From JAYZDP01 sp036337765 (lineage in GTDB: Bacteria > Acidobacteriota > Thermoanaerobaculia > Multivoradales > Multivoraceae): 53,586 nucleotides of DNA. The DNA lies in assembly GCA_036337765.1 (NCBI GenBank), contig JAYZDP010000146.1:1-53586 (forward strand). Reading direction: 5' to 3'. Position numbers and translations under genes: made by a program. Positions 8,133 to 16,215 of this stretch are shown here, piece after piece (within the stretch, counting starts at the first letter, position 1; every line of letters begins with the position of its first letter). The notes below the pieces were generated by a model. That model had not been told where the DNA came from. It saw nothing but the letters and a program-made list of their open reading frames with translations, and did no database searches.

Positions 8133-8696
8133 ATGAAAGACCGTAGAACCGTCCTCAAAGGCTTTGTCAGCGGGTTGGTCGGCCTGGGAGCCTCCGCCGT
8201 GCTGCGGGCCCAAGGTACCGATCCGCACAAGATGCGCCCGCAGGAGGGCGACACCTTCGTCTACGCCTTCGGCCACCGCGAAGGTGAGACCGTGCGCGCC
8301 TCCGGTCTCGAGCTCGAAAGCGAGCAGATCACCTGCTATGCCAAGGACGTCGAATCAGGAGTCGTGCGAGACGGTTCCCGGCTGAATCAGGTCATCATGT
8401 GCCGGTTTTCTCCGGACGATCTGTCGGAGGAGACCCGCGCGGTGGCAGCGGACGGCGTCGTGGCCTACTCGGCGATCTGTCCGCACACCGGCTGCGACAT
8501 CTCCGAGTGGGCTGACGAGTCGGCGAACGCGCTGTGCTCGTGTCACGAGTCGGAGTTCGATCTGCGTGATGGTGCTGTCGTCATCGGTGGCCCGGCACCA
8601 CGCCGCCTGCCGCACCTGCCGCTGCGCTCCGAGGACGGGGTGCTCGTCGCCGCCGCTGGATTCAGCGCCAAGGTACGTTTTCAGAAGGAGCTCTGA
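8133..8696 (+). CDS. Tat-exported Rieske 2Fe-2S protein
   Basis: 187 residues. The N-terminus MKDRRTVLKGFVSGLVGLGA is a twin-arginine signal or anchor. Near the C-terminus are both Rieske boxes: CPHTGC (Cys116, His118, Cys121) and CSCH (Cys135, Cys137, His138). Cluster ligands are inferred as Cys116, His118, Cys135 and His138, with a Cys121-Cys137 disulfide, as in bc1-type Rieske proteins. It should carry electrons in the periplasm. The stop overlaps the ATG of the PQQ alcohol dehydrogenase (TGATG, with AAGGAG before it), so the two are translationally coupled. The dehydrogenase lacks a fused heme c domain, which makes this protein its most likely electron acceptor. That pairing is inference. 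Confidence 0.88.
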   Translation: MKDRRTVLKGFVSGLVGLGASAVLRAQGTDPHKMRPQEGDTFVYAFGHREGETVRASGLELESEQITCYAKDVESGVVRDGSRLNQVIMCRFSPDDLSEETRAVAADGVVAYSAICPHTGCDISEWADESANALCSCHESEFDLRDGAVVIGGPAPRRLPHLPLRSEDGVLVAAAGFSAKVRFQKEL

Positions 8697-10396
8697 TGCT
8701 TCGCTCGAGTAGCCTCCTCGTCCTTGCGTCCCTGGTGGCGATTCCGCTTGCGGCGCAGGATGGCCCCGCCTACAGATCGGTCACGAAAGAGCGGCTGACG
8801 TCGCCTGAACCGGGTAACTGGCTCACTTACCGGCGCACCTACGATGGCTGGGGATACAGCCCGCTGGATCAGATCGACACTTCGAACGTCGGGGCTCTTC
8901 AGCCTGCCTGGACGTTCTCGACCAGCGTCAACGAGGGGCACCAGGCGCCGCCGATCGTCAATGACGGCGTGATGTTTCTCACCACTCCCGGCGCCCAGGT
9001 GCTGGCCCTCGACGCCCGAAGTGGGGATCTCCTGTGGCGCTACCGCCGCGAGCTGCCCGAGGACCTGCAGCAGATGCACCCGACCAACCGGGGTGTCGCT
9101 CTGTGGGGAGACAGGGTCTACGCCGCCACCGTCGACGCGGTGCTCCTGGCCTTCGACGCGAAAACGGGCGAGATCGCATGGGAGACAGCGGTCGAAGACT
9201 ACGGCCGCGGCTACTACATGACGCTCGCGCCGCTGGCTGTTGACGGCAAGATCATGGTCGGGGTGTCGGGTGGCGAGTGGGGCATTCGCGGCTTCGTTGC
9301 CGCCTACGACGCCCAGACCGGCAAGGAGCTGTGGAAGACCTTCACGATCCCGGGCCCCGGAGAGAAGGGCAACGACAGCTGGCCGGGTGACACGTGGCGT
9401 ACCGGCGGCGTTCCGGTGTGGGTGACGGGGACCTACGACCCCGAGCTCGGCTTGACCTACTGGGGCACCGGCAACGGCGGGCCGTGGATGGGCGATGCGC
9501 GCCCCGGTGACAACCTCTACGCAACGTCGGTGATCGCGCTAGATCCCGACGATGGCCGACTCGTGGCCCACCACCAGTACCACTGGAACGATTCTTGGGA
9601 CTGGGACGAGGTCGATCCACCGATCCTGATGGACGTCGAACGCGACGGCAGGACCGTCAAGGCGCTGGTCCACCCCGGGCGCAACGCCTACCTGTGGGTG
9701 CTCGAGAGAAGCGCCGACTCGATCGACTTCGTCGACGCGACCCGGTTCGTGTACCAGGACGTCTTCACGTCGGTGGACCCCGATACCGGTCGTCCTGAAT
9801 ACGACCCCGATAAGACCCCGGGCACGGGCAAGGAGGCGCTTTTCTGCCCCTCCTGGTCGGGAGGCAAGAACTGGCCGCCCGCCGCCTTCAACCCGAAGAC
9901 GGGGCTCCTCTATATCCCGGCCAACGAGAACATGTGCTCCTACCTGGAGGGCCAGGAGATCGAGTACCGGCCGGGGAGACAGTTCCTTGGCATGGATGGG
10001 CGGTTCGCGGTGCGCGAGGGGTGGGACCACATCGGTGAGCTCCAGGCCTGGGACGTAGACGCTCGCAAGATGGTCTGGAAGCACGACTTCGATCGCGCAT
10101 TGTGGGGCCCGGTGCTCACCACCGGAGGTGGACTGGTCTTCATCGGCGGCACCGAGGATCGATACTTCCGCGCCTTCGACGCCAAGAGCGGCGAGCTGCT
10201 GTGGAGGCAACGCACCAACTCCGGCATCACCGGGGTGCCGGTCTCCTACGAGATCGACGGCGTGCAGTACGTGGCCGTGCAGTCCGGCTGGGGAGTCGAC
10301 GCCGAGCGAACCACGCGACACCTCGACGGCTTCCTCGGCACCTCGACCTACGTGCCCTTCGGCGGTGTCCTCTGGGTGTTCGCGTTGCCCCAGTAG
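8696..10396 (+). CDS. PQQ-dependent alcohol dehydrogenase with lanthanide-type ligand set
   Basis: A 566-residue periplasmic quinoprotein with a signal peptide (about residues 1-20) and an eight-bladed propeller with repeated tryptophan-docking motifs (ALDARSGDLLWRY, AFDAKTGEIAWE, AYDAQTGKELWK, AFDAKSGELLWRQ). It oxidises an alcohol to an aldehyde using PQQ. Metal ligands by alignment of motifs are Glu194 (VSGGEWG), Asn260 (GTGNGG) and catalytic Asp302 in SWDWDEV. Asp304, two residues on, matches the extra Asp of lanthanide-dependent XoxF/PedH enzymes; calcium enzymes have Ala or Ser there. The adjacent Cys-Cys pair of methanol dehydrogenases, normally just before NRG, is replaced (QMHPTNRG). 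There is no heme c motif. ATG overlaps the Rieske stop. Substrate unknown. Confidence 0.9.
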   Translation: MLRSSSLLVLASLVAIPLAAQDGPAYRSVTKERLTSPEPGNWLTYRRTYDGWGYSPLDQIDTSNVGALQPAWTFSTSVNEGHQAPPIVNDGVMFLTTPGAQVLALDARSGDLLWRYRRELPEDLQQMHPTNRGVALWGDRVYAATVDAVLLAFDAKTGEIAWETAVEDYGRGYYMTLAPLAVDGKIMVGVSGGEWGIRGFVAAYDAQTGKELWKTFTIPGPGEKGNDSWPGDTWRTGGVPVWVTGTYDPELGLTYWGTGNGGPWMGDARPGDNLYATSVIALDPDDGRLVAHHQYHWNDSWDWDEVDPPILMDVERDGRTVKALVHPGRNAYLWVLERSADSIDFVDATRFVYQDVFTSVDPDTGRPEYDPDKTPGTGKEALFCPSWSGGKNWPPAAFNPKTGLLYIPANENMCSYLEGQEIEYRPGRQFLGMDGRFAVREGWDHIGELQAWDVDARKMVWKHDFDRALWGPVLTTGGGLVFIGGTEDRYFRAFDAKSGELLWRQRTNSGITGVPVSYEIDGVQYVAVQSGWGVDAERTTRHLDGFLGTSTYVPFGGVLWVFALPQ

Positions 10397-10404
10397 GAGC
10401 GTCG

Positions 10405-11214
10405 ATGTACAGCCAGATCCGCTACGAAGTCGCCGACGGGGTCGGCGTCATGACCCTGGCGCGGCCCGAGTACCGCAACGCCATCGGCCGCATCATGATC
10501 GAGGAGCTCGACGACGCCTTCTCCAGCGCGCTCGGCGACGACGAAGTGCGAGCCGTGGCTCTTCTCGCCGAGGGCCCACACTTCTCCGCCGGCCACGACC
10601 TCGGCACGCCGCAAAAGCTCGCCGACGACGAGGCCCGCCCGTTTCACCAGGGCAACCGCGGCATCTACGAGCGCAGTTGGTCGATGTACATCGAGCCCGG
10701 TCTGCGCTGGCGCAATTTCCCAAAACCGACCGTGTGCGGTGTGCAGGGCATCTGCATCTACGGCGGCTGGATGCTGGCGGCGGCCGTCGACGTACTGTTC
10801 GCTGCCGACGACGCGAACTTCCTACCGGGCAAGACGCAGTACTTCTCGGTGCCCTGGGACATCGGAGTGCGCAAGGCGAAGGAAGTACTGCTCGAGGCGC
10901 GTTTCATCGATGCGCAGGAGGCACTCGACTTCGGCTTCGTGACCCGAATCTACCCCCGGGAGGCGCTGCACGAGGAGACCGTTGCCTACGCCCGACGGGT
11001 GGCCGAGAACGACCCCTTCCACCTCTGGATGACCAAGCTAGCGATCAACCAGGCCCAGGACGCCCAGGGCTACACCACCGCGGTCAACGACGCCCACGCC
11101 TTCCCACCCCCCGACGGTCGCTCCTCTCAAGGCGCGCAGCTCCCTTCAGGCGAACGCCGAATCGCTCCTGTGGATAGGGCTCTCAGGAATCAGAGGATTC
11201 GAAACGGCGACTAG
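10405..11214 (+). CDS. Crotonase-fold (enoyl-CoA hydratase/isomerase-like) protein
   Basis: 269 residues from ATG 10405, eight bases after the dehydrogenase stop. Crotonase features: LARPEYRNAIG near the start, ALLAEGPHFSAGHDLG (first oxyanion-hole loop) and GVQGICIYGGWMLAAAVDVLFA (second). The two catalytic Glu of hydratases are not seen: the helix after GG reads WML instead of carrying Glu, and the second loop reads FLPGKTQYFSVP. So it binds an acyl-CoA but probably does not hydrate; isomerase, hydrolase or another crotonase chemistry is possible. The last 50 residues (from DAHAFPPPDG) are Pro/Arg-rich and less like the family, so the extreme C-terminus may have changed. It sits at the end of the Rieske-PQQ unit. 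Confidence 0.8.
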   Translation: MYSQIRYEVADGVGVMTLARPEYRNAIGRIMIEELDDAFSSALGDDEVRAVALLAEGPHFSAGHDLGTPQKLADDEARPFHQGNRGIYERSWSMYIEPGLRWRNFPKPTVCGVQGICIYGGWMLAAAVDVLFAADDANFLPGKTQYFSVPWDIGVRKAKEVLLEARFIDAQEALDFGFVTRIYPREALHEETVAYARRVAENDPFHLWMTKLAINQAQDAQGYTTAVNDAHAFPPPDGRSSQGAQLPSGERRIAPVDRALRNQRIRNGD

Positions 11215-11534
11215 GTCGTACTCCACTCGCTCAAACCAAGTGCCCTTCACATCGGCCATCTCAGCGCTCTCTCCGGACGCTCCAACGATGAGCGCGCCGG
11301 CCCGATCAGCAGCAGGCCGCTACCGGCCAGGGCCGGAGGCGATATCGAACCAGGCACCGCCGAACCTCTGTAGCAGGGCCGAAGGGAGGCGGCATCCGAC
11401 CTCGGAGCGGCCCCAGAGCGGCCCCCTAAGAAAAGACTCCCGCGACCCGCATCTCCTAACACCTGCCGGTGATACGTTTTCGATCTCGCTCCGCACCAAC
11501 ACGCCCGGCAACAAGAGAGAGAGGCATCGGCATC
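11215..11534. other. 320-base gap without a supported gene
   Basis: Between the crotonase and the kinase. It holds a GC hairpin (CCGGC-CAGG-GCCGG, near 11325-11340) and a repeated GAGCGGCCCC/AGAGCGGCCCCC motif near 11404-11426, but no open frame with family similarity and no clear terminator. It could carry the kinase promoter; I cannot identify a -35/-10 pair. Confidence 0.4.
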
Positions 11535-12224
11535 GTGATCGGAAGCTCGCCCGGTCATTTCGACATCACCGCCAAGGTCGGCGAAGGCGGTATGGGCGAG
11601 GTCTATCGAGCGACCGACAGACGACTGAACCGAGAGGTCGCGATCAAGGTCCTGCCCGAGATGTTCGCCAGCGATGAGGAGCGCATGGGGCGCTTCGAGC
11701 GCGAGGCACAGGTGCTCGCCTCGCTGAGCCACCCGAACATCGCTTCGATCTTCGGCATAGAGGAGTCCGAGGGGGCCAAGGCCCTGGTCATGGAACTGGT
11801 GGAGGGTGAGGACCTCAGCGATCGCCTGGCGCGCGGCCCGCTGTCACCGGAAGAGGCGGCCCGCATCGCTGTGCAGATCGCCGCGGCCCTCGAGTCGGCC
11901 CATGACGGCGGAGTCGTGCACCGCGATCTGAAGCCCGCCAACGTCAAGCTGACCGACGACGGCATCGCGAAGGTTCTGGACTTCGGTCTCGCCAAGGCGC
12001 TGGAGGGCGATGCGATTTCGTCACCCGACTTGACGCAGTCTGTGCAAGGCAACTTCCTTGGGGGCCTCGGTGGTATCAACCTGGGGCTGGTGGTGTTCGA
12101 CGACTATGCGGTCGACCCCGACGACCAGAGTTTCGCCTTCTTCAGCGGCGACGATGAGGCCTCGCGGCGCCACCATGCGACCTTCGTGCTGAATTGGCTG
12201 AACGAGCTCTTCGAGCGACCCTGA
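11535..12224 (+). CDS. Internally deleted Ser/Thr protein kinase
   Basis: 229 residues from GTG 11535 (GAGAGAGG upstream). Residues 9-160 are a Hanks-type kinase N-lobe and catalytic centre: glycine loop VGEGGMGEVY, VAIKVLP Lys, HRDLKPANVKL and DFGLAKAL. After SSPDLTQS (about residue 169) the activation segment, APE motif, C-lobe, transmembrane helix and WD40-like propeller expected of this family are absent. The protein continues FDDYAVDPDDQSFAFF and ends ATFVLNWLNELFERP, which is the characteristic last segment of the propeller in full-length acidobacterial kinases of 800-900 residues. Both ends are kept in one frame and the stop still overlaps the next ATG (TGATG). It cannot be an active kinase as it stands; expression as a short ATP-binding protein is possible. 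Confidence 0.75.
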   Translation: MIGSSPGHFDITAKVGEGGMGEVYRATDRRLNREVAIKVLPEMFASDEERMGRFEREAQVLASLSHPNIASIFGIEESEGAKALVMELVEGEDLSDRLARGPLSPEEAARIAVQIAAALESAHDGGVVHRDLKPANVKLTDDGIAKVLDFGLAKALEGDAISSPDLTQSVQGNFLGGLGGINLGLVVFDDYAVDPDDQSFAFFSGDDEASRRHHATFVLNWLNELFERP

Positions 12225-12766
12225 TGGCGCGGCTCCGCCTCGTCGCCCTGCCGCTGATCGCGCTTCTTCTCAGCTGCGCCGGCCCCGACGGCCAGGCCGA
12301 GCGGGCTGCCGCGAGCGCACCCGAGCCTTACCCGACTGATGCAGCGAAGCCGTGGGACGCGCGCGGGGTGCACCTCTGGATCGCCGGCTGCAACGTCGGC
12401 GAGGACCTATGGAAGTTCCGCCACCACTCGACGACCGTATGGTGCGATCCGCTCGGCCGCGAGCTCGTGGGGTCGGAAGGGCGCTTCGACTGGCCGGTCT
12501 ATCTCGAGGCCGGCCAGATCGACTCACTGGTGCTGACCGGTGACGGTCTCGGTGAAGTGTCATGGCGCTTCTGGTGGAGCGACGACGAGTTGTTCGACAC
12601 CGATCGCTCGCTTGTCGGCCAGGAGACGGTCGGCGAGGGAGTCCGCCTTCTCTTGTCCGCGAATCCGGCCTGGCGGAGCACCGACGGCCCGCTCTATCGC
12701 CTTCGTTTGACCTGGAAGAGCGAACCTCCGGCCGAAGCCAGACTTCTGACCGCTCGCGGGGAGTAG
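12224..12766 (+). CDS. Putative lipoprotein
   Basis: 180 residues with a short basic start, a hydrophobic stretch and LLLSC as a likely lipobox (Cys18), so it is probably lipid-anchored on the outer face of the inner membrane or on the outer membrane. The mature part is about 160 residues, rich in Trp (WRFWWSDDELFDTDRSL), with no recognised domain. ATG 12224 overlaps the stop of the collapsed kinase by one base. Its 3' end overlaps the degraded tail of the CBS fragment on the other strand. Function unknown. Confidence 0.6.
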   Translation: MARLRLVALPLIALLLSCAGPDGQAERAAASAPEPYPTDAAKPWDARGVHLWIAGCNVGEDLWKFRHHSTTVWCDPLGRELVGSEGRFDWPVYLEAGQIDSLVLTGDGLGEVSWRFWWSDDELFDTDRSLVGQETVGEGVRLLLSANPAWRSTDGPLYRLRLTWKSEPPAEARLLTARGE

Positions 12767-12885
12767 GGGATCAGCGGAAGGGCCTGTCGTCCCGTCACCG
12801 TGACCCCTCGGAGAACGTCCTCGTCGGGCGCGACGGTGACGAGCTTCGTCACCATGAGTTCCTTCGCCAGGAGGAGTCGATTCAT
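12694..12885 (-). pseudogene. Remnant of a CBS-domain protein after nuoI
   Basis: The ATG at 12885 overlaps the nuoI stop (ATGA), as expected for a last operon gene. The first 28 residues, MNRLLLAKELMVTKLVTVAP and then DEDVLRGV, are the start of a CBS domain. After that the frame reads TVTGRQALPLIPYSPRAVRS, unlike a CBS domain, and stops at 63 residues in all; its end is antisense to the lipoprotein gene. CBS proteins bind adenosine nucleotides and usually have two domains of about 60 residues each. This one lost everything after the first strand-helix unit. Confidence 0.55.
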
Positions 12886-13481
12886 GGTTCCCAATCACCC
12901 TTCATCTCTCCGCCCACCGTCGAGCACTGGTGCGGGAAGTCCAGGCTGCACTCCTCGAGCGGTTTCTTTTGCTCGGGGTCCATCAGCTCGTGGATGTCCA
13001 GCCGCATCTGCTCCCTCGAGTAGGCAGCCAGGTCGAGGATTCCGGTGTCCATTCGGATCGCGTCCTCGGGGCACACCTCTACGCAGTACCCGCAGTAGAC
13101 GCAGACGCCCAGGTCGATGTCGAAGCGGACCGGATACTTCTCGACGTCGGCGTCGGGATGCTCACCCGGGACGATCGTGATGCACCTTGCCGGACACACG
13201 GTCTCGCACAGCATGCAGCCAACGCACCTGGGGGTGTCGTCCTCACGCAACGTCAGCCGGTGGCGGCTCCGGTACCTCGACATGAGGGGCCTGAGCTCCT
13301 CGGGATATTGGTACGTGACGCTGGCGCGCAGATGCTTGAGCAGGCCCACCCGGTGTGCGATGTGCAGCGAGAGATTGCGAAAGAAGTGCCTGAACGTGAT
13401 CTTGAGGCCCGACAGGATCTGCGGCAGGTAGGTCTTCTCCCAGAAGGTCAGCTCCGGCCTGCGCATGACTTTGACTGCCAT
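12882..13481 (-). CDS. nuoI: NADH-quinone oxidoreductase subunit I
   Basis: 199 residues with two ferredoxin motifs, CVGCMLCETVCPARC and CVYCGYCVEVCPEDA, which bind the N6a and N6b 4Fe-4S clusters in the link between the peripheral and membrane arms of complex I. The N-terminal part (LSGLKITFRHFFRN) is the usual amphipathic membrane-contact helix. The start ATG at 13481 shares its A with the nuoH stop (TGATG). This is the last intact gene of the complex I operon in this arrangement, where J-K-L-M-N come first. Length and residues are normal. Confidence 0.96.
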   Translation of the reverse strand: MAVKVMRRPELTFWEKTYLPQILSGLKITFRHFFRNLSLHIAHRVGLLKHLRASVTYQYPEELRPLMSRYRSRHRLTLREDDTPRCVGCMLCETVCPARCITIVPGEHPDADVEKYPVRFDIDLGVCVYCGYCVEVCPEDAIRMDTGILDLAAYSREQMRLDIHELMDPEQKKPLEECSLDFPHQCSTVGGEMKGDWEP

Positions 13482-14569
13482 CAGGAGGTCTCTCCAAAGA
13501 AGACAAGCACTACCGCCGTCACCGCGACGTTGACCACGGCGACGGGGAAGAGCCCCTTCCAGCCCAGGGTCATGAGCTGGTCGTAGCGGAAGCGCGGCAG
13601 GGTCCAACGGATCTGCATGAAGACGAAGCAGAAGACGAGGACCTTGAAAGAGAAGGCCGACACCCCGATCAGGACCACCAGCCAGTTGGGCATCAAGAGC
13701 TCCGTCCCCCAGGGGAAGAGGAAGCCCTCCGGCATCAGGTATGGCACCTGCCAGCCACCGAAGAAGAGCGTCGTCGCCAGGCACGCCACGATGATCGTCT
13801 CGACGAAGTCCGCGAACAGGAACATGCCGAACTTCATGCCGCTGTACTCGACGAAGTAGCCGATGATCTCCGACTCGGCCTCGGGCAGGTCGAAGGGAAC
13901 GCGCTTGGTCTCTGCCAGAGCCGCGGTCAGAAAGATCAGGAAGGCAACGGGCTGCACCACGATGCCCCACATCGGCAGCCAGCCACCAATCAACTGCCCC
14001 TGAGCTCGCACCATGTCCTGGAGATCCATGGTGCCGTAGACCATGACCACGCCGATGATGGAGATCCCGAGAGCGATCTCGTAGGAAATCATCTGCGCCG
14101 TGGCCCTGAGCCCGCCCAGGATGGCGTAGTTGTTGCGTGAGGCGAAGCCGGCGAGGATCACACCGTACACGCCGAGCGAGAGCATGGCGAAGATGAAAAG
14201 CAGCGCCACGTCGATCTTGGCGACCTGGAGCTCGATCACCTTGTCGCCCCAGATCAGACGATCGCCGAAGGGGATCGCGGCGAAGGTCGCCATCGCGAAA
14301 AAGACCGAGAAGAAGGGCGCCAGAGTGTGGAGCGTCTTGTCGGCCCCGGCCGGGACGATGTCCTCCTTGGTGAACATCTTGATCGGATCGGCCAGGCCAT
14401 GGAGGATTCCAAGCAACCGAAAGCCGAAGATGCTGGCGCGGTTGGCCCCGATTCGATCCTGAATGAGGGCCGATTGCTTGCGCTCCACCCAGGTGTGGGC
14501 GCCGGCCAGGTTCAGAACCGCGAACAGGACCAGCCCCGCGAGGACGAGCTTGATGAGAAGCACTTCCAT
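13481..14569 (-). CDS. nuoH: NADH-quinone oxidoreductase subunit H
   Basis: A 362-residue polytopic membrane protein with about eight helices, the normal size. Conserved stretches are HTWVERKQSALIQDRIGANRA (quinone chamber, first loop), FGFRLLGILHGLADPIKMF, and ETKRVPFDLPEAESEIIGYFVEYSGMKFG, the acidic loop that faces the quinone site. It forms the quinone chamber and couples it to proton transfer. The stop overlaps nuoI and the ATG at 14569 overlaps the nuoG stop, so translation is coupled. No odd features. Confidence 0.97.
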   Translation of the reverse strand: MEVLLIKLVLAGLVLFAVLNLAGAHTWVERKQSALIQDRIGANRASIFGFRLLGILHGLADPIKMFTKEDIVPAGADKTLHTLAPFFSVFFAMATFAAIPFGDRLIWGDKVIELQVAKIDVALLFIFAMLSLGVYGVILAGFASRNNYAILGGLRATAQMISYEIALGISIIGVVMVYGTMDLQDMVRAQGQLIGGWLPMWGIVVQPVAFLIFLTAALAETKRVPFDLPEAESEIIGYFVEYSGMKFGMFLFADFVETIIVACLATTLFFGGWQVPYLMPEGFLFPWGTELLMPNWLVVLIGVSAFSFKVLVFCFVFMQIRWTLPRFRYDQLMTLGWKGLFPVAVVNVAVTAVVLVFFGETS

Positions 14570-16215
14570 TATGGGTCGGTGGCCTCGGCGCCGTTGCGAG
14601 GTGTCGCCACCTCGGCTCCGTGCATGCCGATGGTCTCGTAGCTCAATTGCGCGAAGGGCCTTGACGCCTCGCCCAGCGCCGCGAAGATCTCTTCAGGCTC
14701 CCGCCATTCGAGAGTCAGGCCAAGGCGCTCCGCCAGCTGCAAAAGCATGCGCCAGTCCTCGCGCGTGCCCTCTAGCGGTGGGAACGCGCGGCCGATTCGT
14801 TGCACACGATCGTGACAATTGACGAAGGTGCCGTCCTTCTCAACGTAGGCCGCCGTAGGAAGCACCCAGTGGGCGAAGGGTGCGGTCGGGTTGCGGTTGG
14901 TGCCCGAAAAGATGAAGAGCTCGAGATTCTCCGAGAGCTGGCGAACGCTCTTCTCACCGAGAAGCTCCACGAGATCGTGCCCGAACACCCACAGGGCGCG
15001 CAGCTCACCTGCGAGAGCCTGATTGAGAAGCGTCGACGCGTCGGGACTGTCTGGGCCTGGCAGTCCCACGAGATCGGCTCCCCTGGTGTTCGGGTTCTTG
15101 TCCGCCTGGATGAGGAAGTCATCGCAAGACCCCTTCTTCTGGGGAACCGATGCGATCACCCTCGCCGCGAGCTGGCGTTCGAAAACCTCCCGGATCAGGA
15201 AGAGCTCTTCGTTGGAGAGCTGCGACGAGGCGATGACGCCAATCCCCGAACTGGAGCCGTTGCCGTCGTGTGTACTGCCCAAGGTGGCGAGCGTCGTCGA
15301 GATCGCATCGAGTGCACCTTCCCAGCTTGGCTCCGTCAAATCGGTGCCTGTCGACGGCCCTCGAACCTCCGTCAACCGGTCGCGATCGAGCCAGCCGAAA
15401 CCGTAGCGTCCCTCGTCACATAGCCACCACTGATTGACGTCGGGGTTGTAGCGTGGCTTGATTCGGACCAGGCGCGCGCCGTCGTTCAGATGGGGCCTGT
15501 CGAGAACAAAGTGGAGATCGATGTTGCAGCCTTGGCTGCAGCCGTTGCACACGGTTGGGGCGCCGGACAGATACCAGACGCGGGCCTTGAAACGGAAGTC
15601 CTTCTCGGTCAGGGCACCGACCGGACAGATGTCGACGACGTTGGCCGAGTAGGCGTTGTCGAGCACTTCGCCGGGGTAGATGCCCAGCTCCGCCCGATCG
15701 CCGCGGTTGAAGATGCCGAACTCGCCGGTCTCGGTGATCTCGTCGGTGAAGCGCACGCAGCGCGAGCACAGGATGCAGCGCTCCTGGTCGAGCATCACGT
15801 GTGGCCCCAGGGTGACCGCCTTTTTCTTCTTGACCTTCTGCTCGCGGAAGCGTGGGTCGTAGATCCCGAAGCTCATGTAGAAGTTCTGCAGGTCGCACTC
15901 GCCCGACTGGTCGCAGACCGGACAGTCGAGTGGGTGGTTCGCCAACAGGAACTCGAGCACGGAGCGGCGGCCCTCCTCGGCCCTTTCGCTCTGGGTGTGC
16001 ACGACCATGCCTTCGCTCACCGGCTGGTTGCAGGCGATCTGGAGCTTGGGAGTATTCTCGACCTCGACCAGACAGATGCGGCAGTTGCCTGCGATCGAAA
16101 GGCCCGGGTGGTAGCAGTAGCGAGGGATGAAGATGCCGGCCTGCTCTGCGGCTTGAATCACCGTCGAGCCGTCGTCGACGGTGATCTCGCGGCCGTCGAT
16201 GGTGAGACTAGGCAA
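14569..16215 (-). CDS. nuoG: NADH-quinone oxidoreductase subunit G (short form)
   Basis: 548 residues, shorter than the 700-900 of many NuoG. It starts LPSLTIDGREITVDDG, then a 2Fe-2S ferredoxin domain (FIPRYCYHPGLSIAGNCRIC), the CxxCxxxxxC site in HPLDCPVCDQSGECDLQNF, ERCILCSRCVRFTDEI with DICPVGALT for 4Fe-4S clusters, and CNGCSQGCNI at the start of the molybdopterin-like domain. That last domain is abbreviated but still contains RALWVFGHDLVE and HWVLPTAAYVEKDGTFVN. It passes electrons from NuoF toward NuoI. The start is TTG 16215, supported by GGAGG (16222-16226) six bases upstream; it lies inside the end of nuoEF (eight-base overlap). Short NuoG occur in other phyla, so this is probably natural. 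Confidence 0.93.
   Translation of the reverse strand: MPSLTIDGREITVDDGSTVIQAAEQAGIFIPRYCYHPGLSIAGNCRICLVEVENTPKLQIACNQPVSEGMVVHTQSERAEEGRRSVLEFLLANHPLDCPVCDQSGECDLQNFYMSFGIYDPRFREQKVKKKKAVTLGPHVMLDQERCILCSRCVRFTDEITETGEFGIFNRGDRAELGIYPGEVLDNAYSANVVDICPVGALTEKDFRFKARVWYLSGAPTVCNGCSQGCNIDLHFVLDRPHLNDGARLVRIKPRYNPDVNQWWLCDEGRYGFGWLDRDRLTEVRGPSTGTDLTEPSWEGALDAISTTLATLGSTHDGNGSSSGIGVIASSQLSNEELFLIREVFERQLAARVIASVPQKKGSCDDFLIQADKNPNTRGADLVGLPGPDSPDASTLLNQALAGELRALWVFGHDLVELLGEKSVRQLSENLELFIFSGTNRNPTAPFAHWVLPTAAYVEKDGTFVNCHDRVQRIGRAFPPLEGTREDWRMLLQLAERLGLTLEWREPEEIFAALGEASRPFAQLSYETIGMHGAEVATPRNGAEATDP

Noticed and set aside
14569..16215. NuoG as another centrally deleted gene
   Set aside because: It is shorter than many NuoG, but all expected early iron-sulfur motifs and a consistent C-terminal domain are in order, and short NuoG exist in other phyla.
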